Source: Sipunculus nudus
Lineage: Eukaryota > Annelida > Sipuncula > Golfingiida > Sipunculidae
Assembly: GCA_026874595.1 (NCBI GenBank)
Contig: CM049317.1
Span: forward strand, 44,664,401 to 44,728,400
DNA: 64,000 nt
Direction of reading: 5' to 3'
Shown here: in pieces, positions 53,498-64,000 of the stretch
Layout: each line of letters opens with the position of its first letter
How positions within the stretch are numbered: position 1 is the stretch's first letter
Notes under the pieces: model-generated
Database searches by the model: none
The model's input: the letters and a program-made list of their open reading frames with translations, nothing else
What the model was told of the DNA's origin: nothing
Position numbers and translations under genes: made by a program

Positions 53498-55120
53498 GGT
53501 GTCATGGTCTCGAAATTTATACTTGTATGCTGCCACCTGACATAAACCAGACTAATAGCTAACATTTTGTTTTTTAGTATACTTAATTTCTAAAAAATAC
53601 TTACCAGGTGCGAGAATGAAATCTCTTTTTAACTCAGCATGTTGTTACATCCCTCTTCATTTTTATTGAATTTCTGACCACATGATTACAATAATGGCTC
53701 CAACTTGGACGATGGCCAATTTGTACGCCGTACAGGAAATGACTCGTTAACATAGAGACGGATTTTCAGTTTGGTTTGTGAGTTCACATATATTATTTTG
53801 TGTAAATACATAATCCGTAGCCTCATATTAAAATTATCGGCTGTTTATCAGCTATCAAGGGAGGGGAGGTCTCCAAGGGAGGAACGATCAGTTGGAGGAA
53901 GACGGGGGCCAGTCTCGGGTTGGTATGAGGGATGTTGGAGGGGAGTGATGGGGCCGGGCGATGCAAGTGTTAATAACGGTGCGGCATAGTAGGTATAAAT
54001 CAGAAGCAGAATTAGATTGGCAGCCTCTCTCATCCGAGGTCTAAAGTTTTCTCACTAGGATTTAATAAACATGTGACTGGTAACTTTTGGTACAGTAATA
54101 CTTATAATATTTACTATTTAACATACTTTTAATCAATTGCATTCACAGGTTCGAATACCTAGCAAAGGTTAAACACATTTAATACAATACACTTTGATTA
54201 TATTTGTAATACTGAAAACATGTTTGGTTAATGTATAATTATCTGGTACACCGCTTCACGTTGTTTCCTTGAGAGGTATACGGGAGGATGAACCTCTCAG
54301 GGCGTCCATGCAGTCACGCCATCTAGCGTTCGCTTGTTGAAGTGATGCCCGTCAAGCAGGACTTGGGTGCTGGTTTGCCAAGACTCCGCCGGCGACAGAA
54401 ATAGATCTATATACTGTAACTCTAATCTCATAACAATAACGGCAACGTTCACATTTTATTAAGCCACCGTATTGTTTAAAGTGACTGGAACCGCTATGGG
54501 GAACAAGTTATTCCACTCTGGAAATTAATGAGTAAACATAATCTATTACCTGGATTATTTAGTAAGCCATCCCTGAATATATATTTATTATTTACTGAAA
54601 TGTTATACAGTCATAAGGTTGCTTATGATAAAGTCATAAATATCGAAATATTTACATTTATTAAAAATTTATACACGTTGTGACATAAGATACCTATTCT
54701 TTAGGTAAATATAAATAAATAAATGTTAGAGTGACATGTGTGTTTATCTAAAAGATTACATTAGTGTGTGCAATTGCAGCTTGCGTTGTGAAGTATAGCT
54801 GGCATTAGAGATGGCAAAAAAGTGCACTGAATTCAAACGTCTCTGAGCTGAAAAGTACAGATTATATCCTGAAGATATATCGAAGTCAAATCTGTCAGAG
54901 AAGTTGTTGATACTATTATGTACTCGTAGTGTTTATTGACGTTGGACATTCCCTTGTATTTTCACAACCTCTGGCCCGTCTGTTATGAGGTGGCGTTACA
55001 GTCTGGCTTGGTCAGGTCGGATCTCATTCAACCTTCACGACCGATAAATATTAATCAGTCATGTAGCTCTTTATTATACGGTAAGATCTGACGTGGCGGA
55101 AAGCGGGATGCTCGACATGC
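53498..55120. other. Intergenic between two purine-rich arrays
   Basis: 53860-53960 is G/A-rich like the 33-bp array. 54270-54410 is a short GC-richer patch without a convincing reading frame. Nothing else was recognised. Confidence 0.45.
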
Positions 55121-55196
55121 TGAGAGAGAGAGAGAGAGAGGGAGAGAGGGAGAGAGAGAGAGAAAGGGGGGGGGGGGGGAGTGAGAGAGAGAGAGC
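55121..55196. repeat. (GA)n microsatellite with G14 run
   Basis: GAGAGA stretches interrupted by G14 at 55166-55179, directly in front of the 15-bp array and with the same purine strand. Confidence 0.9.
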
Positions 55197-55210
55197 GACT
55201 ATAAATCGAT

Positions 55211-57330
55211 CAAAAAGTATGAGAACAAAGAGTGTGAGAACAAAGAGTACGAGGACAAAAAGTGTGAGAACAAAAAGTGTGAGAACAAGCAGTGTGAGAA
55301 CAAATAGTGTGATCACAAAAAGTGTGAGAACAAAGAGCGTGAGAACAAAGAGTATGAGACAAAAGTGTGTGAGAACAAAGAGTATGAGGACAAAGAGTGA
55401 GAGAACAAAGAGTATGAGGACAAAGAGTGAGAGAACAAAGAGTATTAGGACAAAGAGTATGAGAACAAAGAGTATGAGGACAAAGAGTGAGAGAACAAAG
55501 AGTATGAGGACAAAGAGTGAGAGAACAAAGAGTATGAGGATAAAGAGTGAGAGAACAAAGAGTATGAGGACAAAGAGTGAGAGAACAAAGAGTATGAGGA
55601 CAAAGAGTATGAGAACAAAGAGTATGAGGACAAAGAGTGTGAGAACAAAGAGTGTGAGGACAAAGAGTGAGAGAACAAAGAATATGAGAGCAAAGAGTAT
55701 GAGGACAAAGAGTGTGAGAAAAAAGAGTGTGAGAACAAAGAGTGTGAGGACAAAGAGTATGAGAACAAAGAGTATGAGGACAAAGAGTGTGAGAACAAAG
55801 AGTATGAGGACAAAGAGTGAGAGAACAAAGAGTATGAGAGCAAAGAGTATGAGGACAAAGAGTGTGAGAAAAAAGAGTGTGAGAACAAAGAGTGTGAGGA
55901 CAAAGAGTATGAGAACAAAGAGTATGAGGACAAAGAGTGTGAGAACAAAGAGTATGAGGACAAAGAGTGAGAGAACAAAGAGTATGAGGACAAAGAGTAT
56001 GAGAACAAAGAGTATGAGGACAAAGAGTGAGAGAACAAAGAGTATGAGGACAAAGAGTGAGAGAACAAAGAGTATGAGGACAAAGAGTGTGAGAACAAAG
56101 AGTGTGAGAACAAAGAGTGTGAGAACAAAGAGTATGAGGACAAAGAGTATGAGGACAAAGAGTATGAGGACAAAGAGTGTGAGAACAAAGAGTATGAGAA
56201 CAAAGAGTATGAGGACAAAGAGTGTGAGAACAAAGAGTATGAAGACAAAGAGTGAGAGAACAAAGAGTATGAGGACAAAGAGTGTGAGAACAAAGAGTGT
56301 GAGAACAAAGAGTGTGAGAACAAAGAGTATGAGGACAAAGAGTATGAGGACAAAGAGTATGAGGACAAAGAGTGTGAGAACAAAGAGTATGAGAACAAAG
56401 AGTATGAGGACAAAGAGTATGAGGACAAAGAGTATGAGGACAAAGAGTGTGAGAACAAAGAGTATGAGAACAAAGAGTATGAGGACAAAGAGTATGAAGA
56501 CAAAGAGTGTGAGAACAAAGAGTATGAGAACAAAGAGTATGAGGACAAAGAGTGAGAGAACAAAGAGTGAGAGGACAAAGAGTGAGAGAACAAAGAGTAT
56601 GAGGACAAAGAGTGTGAGAACAAAGAGTGTGAGAACAAAGAGTGTGAGAACAAAGAGTGTGAGAACAAAGAGTGTGAGAACAAAGAGTATGAGGACAAAG
56701 AGTATGAGGACAAAGAGTATGAGAACAAAGAGTATGAGAACAAAGAGTATGAGGACAAAGAGTGTGAGAACAAAGAGTGTGAGAACAAAGCGTGAGAGAA
56801 CAAAGAGTATGAGGACAAAGAGTGTGAGAACAGAGTGTGAGAACAAAGAGTGTGAGGACAAAGAGTGTGAGAACAAAGAGTATGAGGACAAAGTGTATGA
56901 GGACAAAGAGTGTGAGAACAAAGAGTGTGAGAACAAAGAGTATGAGGACAAAGAGTGAGAGAACAAAGAGTATGAGAACAAAGAGTGTGAGAACAAAGAG
57001 TGTGAGAACAAAGAGTATGAGGACAAAGAGTGAGAGAACAAAGAGTATGAGGACAAAGAGTGTGAGAACAAAGAGTGTGAGAACACAGAGTATGAGGACA
57101 AAGAGTATGAGGACAAAGAGTGTGAGAACAAAGAGTATGAGGACAAAGAGTGAGAGAACAAAGAGTATGAGGACAAAGAGTGTGAGAAAAAAGAGTGTGA
57201 GAAAAAAGAGTGTGAGAACAAAGAGTGTGAGAACAAAGAGTGTGTGAACAAAGAGTGTGAGAACAAAGAGTATGAGAAAAAAAGAGTATGAGGACAAAGA
57301 GTATGAGAACAAAGAGTGTGTGAACAAAGT
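55211..57330. repeat. 15-bp satellite-like array, ~2.1 kb, ~140 units
   Basis: Unit AAAGAGTGTGAGAAC, with main variants AAAGAGTATGAGGAC and AAAGAGTGAGAGAAC. The variants are not random: the T-A-T form is linked to GGAC and the T-G-T form to GAAC. A block of ten units (150 bp) at 55681-55830 is repeated at 55831-55980, a higher-order unit. Every frame lacking a stop stays open: plus frame repeats KS(V/M/E)RT, and minus frames repeat Leu/Phe/Ser/His pentapeptides for up to 730 codons. None has the marks of a real gene. Confidence 0.95.
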
Positions 57331-58318
57331 AAAGAGAGAGAAGAACAGGAGGAGTAAAGTAATTAAAAAATAACATCAACTGATATTCCCTTTGATGATG
57401 TGACTGTTCTAAAGTTTGAGAGGGCTGTGATGCGTTTTTGAATAAGACATGCAATCCCGAAGCAACAATCTTGAGCTCCTTACAAGTAGTACAAAATAAC
57501 AAATAACTAAAGCTATAACTTTAAAGATAATATCAGGTGTGCAAATGTAACCACAAAAAAAGGCAATGTATATATACCTGTTAAGCATTATTTACTTTTA
57601 TTTTTGTAATGCATAATTTACTTCGTTTGTTCACAGCCTATAATTTATAGGATTTAAATCGTTGTTCATAAGAACAGACAGCAGCATTATAAAAAGGGTT
57701 GATTTAAAGGTCTGTCTACATTCTAGGCTGTTCAAAACCGTCAAAACCCGTTTAGAGACAGCGGTAAATATGGGGCATTAGTCCAAGGACCCATGGTGCA
57801 TAAGAGGGCCATCCCTTTAACAACGTAACACATTGGATTTGGAGACAAGTCATTGAGATCTGGCAGGCGTGGCCGAGTCTGCCGATAATGAGGAGACCGT
57901 CAAGTTGATACCGGAGCGGGCGAGCGTCACGGCCGACTCTGCCGATCAGCGCGGCTGTATAAAAGCTCCCACTCCCCAGGCCAGCCTTGTCACTTGTACC
58001 TTCAGGTGCTGGACTTATAAATGCTCACATAGGAGGCGGCATACTACCCGCAACAATACTGGCATCACTGACGGATTAACCGACCAGCCCACTCTCGTAG
58101 GAACGCTGCCACCAACTACCGGTTAATAACAAGCCGTTTCCGTTGTAGACCAGGTAGGCTCCAATTTGTTTACCTGTTTCTAATGACTGCTCAGGTTTGA
58201 TACCACAGTTCTGTGGAAGTAAAAAAAGGAACATTTTCAGAGAGTGACAACTTGTCGTGTTTTTTTACGGCGTATATAAGTATTTTGCACGCTTCAGCTG
58301 TGTACATATTCATCCGTT
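57331..58318. other. Intergenic with GC-richer patch and promoter-like site
   Basis: 57860-58150 is GC-richer than its surroundings. It holds a TATA-type site at 57958 and a possible donor GACCAG|gtaggc near 58151. The open frame there begins with GTG, not ATG, so it is not taken as a protein. Confidence 0.35.
57958..57992 (+). promoter_or_regulatory. Core-promoter-like TATAAAAG with Inr-like site
   Basis: TATAAAAG at 57958-57965 in a GC-rich setting, followed 34 bases later by an initiator-like TCACTT at 57990-57995. Spacing and context are good for a TATA promoter. What it would transcribe is unknown; a 5' non-coding exon ending at about 58151 is one option. Confidence 0.35.
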
Positions 58319-58490
58319 TTTCCTGCAACGACAATCTGGCAGCGGCAACGGCAAAAAAAATCGGTCATATGCAATTTTATTGGAGTGTACACATGCACAC
58401 GGCACGGCAACGACAACGCGGTACGACTATCCGGCATTTTTTCGAATCGGTCTGTGAGCGATTTTTTGCCGTTGCCGGACATAATCGTAA
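58319..58490. mobile_element. Short MITE with CGGCAACGGCAAAAAATCG termini
   Basis: The left GGCAACGGCAAAAAAAATCG at about 58344 mirrors the right CGATTTTTTGCCGTTGCC at about 58460-58477. The interior contains more CGGCAACGACAACG and TTTTTTCGAATCGG. It is about 150-170 bp with no protein. Exact tips and target duplication are unresolved. Confidence 0.6.
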
Positions 58491-60604
58491 AATGACATAA
58501 CTTCCATGCACGGGCATCCTTTGCTACTTTGGTGCCCCGGAAAGGCAAAATATCGGATAAAACCTAAAAGGGTATATCAAGTAATTAGAGAACTTTTGTC
58601 TTGACACACGATAATATAATCTAAATAACTCTTTTAATTTTTATAAGGTTAATGAAATAAATTCAAATAAGTTCATTCTGTCTTCGTCTATGATAAATAA
58701 ATGGGGCCCAGTATAACCCTTTAATACTTCTTCATCTTATTGGCACAGTAATTTAAGGCAAAGGCTATTGAGGTATATCGTCTCCATTGAGACCCATCAT
58801 GGTGGAAAAAAATCACGTCCGATTTGGCCTCCGATTAAAAATGCTCCCGAACAAAAGACTGGTTAGTTAACGACAATAAATTTGCTCAGAATTCCCTAAA
58901 ATACACTATTTACTGTACTTTTTGAGACTATTTGATAATAGGCATTATAAATCATAAAACAGCTGTTCCCCGGCTTTAACTTTTTTTAAGTGCCTTATTA
59001 CAAAATATGTGCCCGCATGCTCGAAATCCAGTCGGCTTCCTCTCATTATTAAATATCATAATGACACCTAGAATAACCTTAACTGTTACTGGTCCTGCAG
59101 ATATAAACATGAAATCCAGTATAGACTTAATGATAACATAATCTTGTTGCATGGTCTTCCACACTCCCATTCAGTCAGACAGCGCTGCCAGTTTGATATT
59201 AACCTATCTAAAAAAGACAAAAAAGTAACAACTAAAATGTTATAAGATCATTCACCACCAGCAGCGTCAATACAAGGGGGGGGGGGATATACCCAATACC
59301 CACATTTTTACCAATATGCTAAAATGCTGGTTATACGATTTGAACGACGAAATCATATTTTATCTGATTTAGACGGTAAAAATCTAGGGGAGACTCGTTT
59401 ATTTTCCAATCACTTAATAATGAATAATAAAAGTGACCCGCCCAGACAGTAACTGATATTCCTCAGGACAATCAAAATGTTATAAATACAGATGATAGGT
59501 GTGTTCAGTAAAGGAGACCACGTCATCCAATAACGCCCCCTGGTGAGGCCTCAGAAATAATCTTCACATAATAACTTATAGGGACAATCAAACATACATT
59601 TATTTAAGCTAGTACTGACGTCAGACACAAGACAGATTACAAAATAACATCCAGGTTTAAAATCCAGGGAGCGAATTAAAGTTTCAGTCTTTCAGTCTAT
59701 AAAACCAAATAACTTCAGTTAAATGAAACATTCTGTATGGAATTTTTTACTTAATCCCTACACACTAAAATATCTCTCAATTGGAAACTCCGCAAATGCA
59801 TTTTCTTTATTGTTTTTTTTTCGTGTTACGTGAAAACGCCAAGCACCTTTATGAAAACTAGTATTAGTTCATTGGTATATTATTTGTTCACTTATATATC
59901 ATTTTAGGTTAATGTGTTTCAACATCAAGGAAACAGACTTTTATTGCAAAAAATCCTTAAAAAGTTGTTTTTATACAAAAACAACAAATCAGTCAATTTC
60001 TCTTGAGTTATTTTGACTTTAAATATTTTACCCCATGAAAACCTCGCAGATTTAATTATATCATATATTAGGGAATATAAAACTAATGTCATTACACAAT
60101 CACTTTTGGCGTTCGAAATCAATTAAATAACATGCGTTTATATTATACATTATGTCAATAACATTCATTGTTATGAGAAAAATATATAATTAGATATAAA
60201 ATGAAAATTTCTCTTTTACGAATTAATATACAAATCGATCATGAAAGCGGTATGAGAACAACCAAACAAAATACAAAGAATGATTATATATACTATGCCA
60301 TTTGCACTTCAAATGACGGTCAGTTTAGATATTGAAGAGTTATATATTGTTTAATGGGGCAACTCTCAGTATAAGCGTGCAAGCCTTTACGGAGTCGTGA
60401 TGCAAGTCTATCCGCGAACCACAAGTTTGCGTTTAACACGGTGAAAGATGTCTGCGTCATCTTGTTGATACCGTGGCATGACCTCAGGTAATAGTACAGC
60501 ACCAATACCTCGGTAAATTAAAATCTCAGTTTAAGACAACACCGTTTACGGTGCTTGTTTCCAGTTTAATTCAAAATTTTCCATATACATCTTCTAATAG
60601 GGTT
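58491..60604. other. Intergenic, no gene called
   Basis: AT-rich, with a G11 tract at 59276-59286. A minus-strand frame at 60482-60408 (EVMPRYQQDDADIFHRVK, then KLVVRG and TAG) has balanced composition and might be a last coding exon, but no companion exon was found. Confidence 0.35.
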
Positions 60605-61396
60605 CCCCGGTACTCCTTTTCCCCGGTACGTAAGTTCCCCCCGTGTCTATATTGTCCAGTACTCATGTTCCCCGGTACGTATGTTCCTCCGTGTCTATAT
60701 TGTCCAGTACTCATGTTCCACGGTACATATGTCCCCCCGTGTCTATATTGTCCAGTACTCATGTCTCCCGGTACGTATATTCCCCCGTGTCTATATTGTC
60801 CAGTACTCCTGTTCCCCGATACGTATGTTCCCCCGTGTCTACATTGTCCAGTACTCATGTTCCCCGGTACGTATGTTCCTCCGTGTCTATATTGTCCAGT
60901 ACTCATGTTTCCCGGTACGTATGTTCCCCCGTGTCTATATTGTCCAGTACTCATGTTCCCCGGTACGTATGTTCCCCCGTATCTTTATTGTCCAGTACTC
61001 GTGTTCCCCGGTACGTATGTTCCTCCGCGTCTATATTGTCCAGTACTCATGCCCCCCGGTACGTATGTTCCCCCGTGTCTATATTGTCCAGTACTCATGT
61101 TCCCCGGTACGTATGTTCCTCCGTGTCTATATTGTCCAGTACTCATGTTTCCCGGTACATATGTCCCCCCGTGTCTATATTGTCCAGTACTCATGTCCCC
61201 CGGTACGTATGTTCCCTCGTGTCTATATTGTCCAGTACTCATGTCCCCCGGTACGTATGTTCCCTCGTGTCTATATTGTCCAGTACTTATGTTTCCCGGT
61301 ACATATGTCCCCCCGTGTCTATATTGTCCAGTACTCATGTTCCCCGGTACATATGCCCCCCCCCATGTCTATATTGTCCAGTACTTATGTCCACGG
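60605..61396. repeat. 48-bp minisatellite, ~16 copies
   Basis: Unit CCCCGGTACGTATGTTCCCC, CGTGTCTATATTGTCCAG, TACTCATGTT. Sixteen codons per unit keep three plus frames and a minus frame open (up to 303 codons). Copies differ at a few sites, and some are block-duplicated. No signal peptide, domain or splice context supports a protein. Confidence 0.95.
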
Positions 61397-61630
61397 TATG
61401 AATGTTCCCGGTTCTTATGTTCCCCGCTAACTACGTTTTCCGGTACTCAAGCTCCTCGCTAACTATGTTCCCCGGTTCTTATGCTCCCCACTAACTATGT
61501 TCCCCAGTTCAAAAGCTCATCGCTAACTATGTCCTTCGGTTTTCATGTTCCCATACCTATGTTCCCCGGTTCTCATGTTTCCCGCTAACAACGTTCCCCG
61601 GTATTCATGCTCCCCGCTAACTATGTTTCT
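61397..61630. repeat. 32-bp minisatellite, ~7 diverged copies
   Basis: Unit GTTCCCCGGTTCTTATGCTC plus CCCACTAACTAT. It shares GTTCCCCGG with the 48-bp array it abuts, so one probably seeded the other. It is more diverged and thus likely older. Confidence 0.8.
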
Positions 61631-62520
61631 CTTAAAGACCAATAACAAACATTAAGTATATAATAACACATATAGGTGGTGTTTACGGGACAAAAGGAAC
61701 ACACTTTAGCCCTACATGTGGAGTTTATTAATATAGGAGCGAAAAAATTAACTTAATGAAAACTCTTACATTTACACGTAAGACAATAACAATAATTTTT
61801 TTTTAAATTTCAAAGTGTAAATTTTCAGTGAATTTTAACACTTATCATATCAATATTGATAATCTATTGGGGAACATATAGGTATCGGAAACAAATATGC
61901 ACGTTTGAAGTAATGCATGTATGTTATGTTCATGGAGATATTACTTTCGTATACTAGAATGCTTCAAAACATAAAACGAACCGAACTTCCATAATTCACA
62001 CAATTAAATAACATGCTTTTGTCTATTATGCCCCCCCCCCTCTTTTCCCCAATCCCCCACCCAAATTCCACAGAACAGACAGAACAGGTTGAAAATCCCA
62101 GATCGTTCTAACAAATAACGACGTTGCCTGAGTTACAGGAAGTGCACGTTCGCCCGTGAAAGCTGACCTCGTATTGGCAAAGTAACTGAACACGTCCTTG
62201 TTCAAGCCGGGCCGAAAGTGTATATGTTAACATCAATCGATGACGGAATCACAACCAACCATCGTGACAGGGGGTACCAGTCTGAAGGCTGTTATACTCT
62301 TTGTATTTCAGCTTTAATAGGAAGCGGAAACACGCCCTGGTGAAATATCCATCGGCTTAAAATTTCCCTTTATAGGAGATCGTTTGAGGTTTTAATAAAT
62401 TTAAAAGAAATCAAGGTAAACAAAGAATTGTTCCCTGATCCGTAACTTGTTACAACTGTTAAAAGAAAGATTAAGAAATATTGAGCCGAAAGCCTTGTCA
62501 TATACATAGCACAACAGGAA
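61631..62520. other. Intergenic, no gene seen
   Basis: AT-rich with a C10 tract at 62031-62040. 62100-62400 is slightly GC-richer but shows no exon or RNA gene. Confidence 0.45.
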
Positions 62521-63165
62521 TACGACAGGTCTACGGCAGAAAATAGGGATAATTCCTAAAATTGTCGTACGTGTGTTCAACGACAGAGAATGCTGTCGTA
62601 GACATTTGTCGTAAAATTTTGAAAATGTACAAAATTTTCATGGTCGTATAGGCTATTCTTTACGTCAGGCCGGTCTTATAGGTCTGTTGAACGATGCCTT
62701 ACGACTGTGTTACGAAAAACCTACGAATTACGTACAATTTTATTTGATAATCTGAGGCTCTACGTATCGTAGGTCTTTCCAGCCCAACGATTGTCTGACA
62801 TTCTACCTGTGATGGTCATGCGAATGTTCTACCGTCGTAGGTCATTCCTGCGACTGCCGTGGTTTTGTCTTGAGCATCAGTCACATACATCACGCAAAAC
62901 ATAAACGACAGGTGTATGATAAAAAAAATGGGAAATTTTTCTTTTGTATTACGACCGTCCTAGGGACCTCATACGAATGTCGTAGGAAGAGCGTACGATA
63001 AGACTTATTACAGCCCTAATCAATTTTCCCACGACCGTCGTACAATAAATATTTTATATGTGAACGCTTCCACGAAATTATCCAAGTAAAACTCTCTAAG
63101 GTCTATAGCGCTTCCATCTGTCGTAGACCTGCTGAATTCGTACGACAGTCAAAATCGTAGGTTGT
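62521..63165. mobile_element. Inverted-repeat element with stacked GTCGTA/TACGAC motifs
   Basis: The left TACGACAGGTCTACGGCAG mirrors the right CTGTCGTAGACCTGCTG (63118-63134), followed by TTCGTACGACAG. At least ten further GTCGTA(G) or TACGAC motifs occur in both orientations inside. About 0.6 kb with no transposase, so it is a non-autonomous DNA element of unassigned superfamily. Confidence 0.55.
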
Positions 63166-63614
63166 TTGTGACTTGTGACACCAGTGAGAGCCACAGAGCG
63201 TCCCTCGTAGTTCTCTCTCACTCCGTGGCCCGGATACCAGGCACTCTCACCCACTGAATAAAACCAGGAGGAGTAGGCCGATCTCTTTAATTATTCATAT
63301 AACCTGGGTGGTGCTGAATAAAATAACAGTTCTTGAATACTGCCCAAAATCGGAAGGATCGGTAGTTGTGATGGATCCTTTTAAACATCCGGCCGGAAAT
63401 ATCGATTGCACAAACACCAACCTGATAAAAGTCGGCCGTATAATCTTTGACATTTTTTAAGATTTTGCAGCCGATTTTAAAAATTAGCTCTATAATATAT
63501 AACTATTATATTTTTTTAATTTATCTATATATCTAAATATTATAGTTTTTATAAATCTATCTTTATATATCTAATCATCGTTTTTATAAATCAAGCCACA
63601 TGTCTCAACATTAT

Positions 63615-63617
<3 letters not shown>

Positions 63618-63656
<39 letters not shown>
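63618..63656. repeat. (TA)n microsatellite
   Basis: About 19 TA units in a strongly AT-rich stretch (63470-63660). Confidence 0.95.
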
Positions 63657-63660
<4 letters not shown>

Positions 63661-63774
63661 CTCATACAAAGTCAGATGGCATATATCCATTGCGTTTTGG
63701 CGTCCATGCAAAAAAGACAAAGGGACACAACCTGCATCACTAGCTGGGGTCACGTGTCACTCCGAATAGATAGG

Positions 63775-64000
63775 GTTCTGTACCGGCTATGTAGAGCTGT
63801 ACAGTAGAAACCATACGGACACATCAGTAAGAGTTCTGTACCGGCTATGTAGAACTGTACAGTAGAAACCATACGGACACCTTCGTTAGATTTCTGTACC
63901 GGCTATGTAGAACTGTACAGTAGAAACCATACGGACACCTTCGTTAGAGTTCTGTACCGGCTATGTAGAACTGTACAGTAGAAACCATACGGACACCTTC
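63775..64000. repeat. 58-bp minisatellite running off the right edge
   Basis: Copies start at 63775, 63833, 63891 and 63949. Unit GTTCTGTACCGGCTATGTAG, AACTGTACAGTAGAAACC, ATACGGACACCTTCGTTAGA. Copies two to four are nearly identical, and the fourth is cut by the window end, so the real array is longer. Confidence 0.95.

Noticed and set aside
52946-53565. 159-196-codon frames on both strands
   Set aside because: Products of the 33-bp minisatellite period, not genes.
54145-54165. GGTTCGAATACC, like a tRNA T-loop
   Set aside because: No matching acceptor stem, D-arm or A-box upstream, so neither a tRNA nor a clear tRNA-derived SINE.
55074-57502. Very long open frames (up to 730 codons) on both strands
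   Set aside because: They exist because a 15-bp unit without stops is repeated; several overlapping frames are open at once and none has a domain, proper start context or splice support.
57869-58126. 85-codon GC-rich frame next to the TATA-like site
   Set aside because: It starts at GTG, not ATG, straddles the TATA box itself, and shows no domain; better read as promoter/5' non-coding sequence.
60551-61462. 303-codon plus-strand frame and overlapping 249-252-codon frames
   Set aside because: The 48-bp period keeps frames open; Cys/Pro/Tyr-rich repeats with no signal peptide or family match.

Overview
The window is animal nuclear DNA: AT-rich, intron-rich (every intron called here is GT-AG), and loaded with microsatellites, minisatellites, small inverted-repeat transposons and long poly(G)/poly(C) tracts. 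This repeat style, together with an invertebrate-type C-type lectin receptor, suggests a marine invertebrate, most likely a mollusc. That is an inference from sequence style and cannot be proved here. No bacterial operon, CRISPR array, tRNA or rRNA gene was seen.

Two genes can be reconstructed. (1) 468-6264, minus strand: the first four coding exons of AGPS, the peroxisomal alkyl-DHAP synthase of ether-lipid synthesis. The gene runs off the left edge. (2) 20275-49047, plus strand: a complete nine-exon gene for a predicted 485-residue type I membrane receptor. It has a signal peptide, two C-type lectin-like domains, a short stalk, one membrane helix and a cytoplasmic tail with four tyrosine motifs. 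Two of these, YEDM and YVQM, fit the YxxM site bound by PI3-kinase p85. All nine exons join in frame across eight introns. The two genes are head to head, about 14 kb apart.

The receptor gene holds the most unusual structure. Intron 7 (42339-46863) is almost entirely a 46-bp minisatellite whose unit is the 3' splice site and first bases of exon 8. The array therefore carries dozens of copies of a real splice acceptor just upstream of the membrane exon. A hAT-type DNA transposon (44724-46702, 8-bp target duplication) containing a decayed LINE fragment sits inside the array.

Region by region: 1-6264 AGPS and intronic repeats; 6265-20274 intergenic, with a possible AGPS promoter zone, a 29-bp array, a TA-flanked MITE, composite dispersed repeats and a 284-bp triplication; 20275-33492 receptor exon 1 and its 13-kb intron 1, with a TTACCGT minisatellite, a MITE and a palindrome-bearing tandem repeat; 33493-49047 receptor exons 2-9; 49048-64000 no convincing protein-coding gene but several large arrays (33-bp, 15-bp of about 2.1 kb, 48-bp, 32-bp, 58-bp), two further inverted-repeat elements and one core-promoter-like site. 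The long open frames in the 53-61 kb arrays come from repeat periods divisible by three and are not called as genes.
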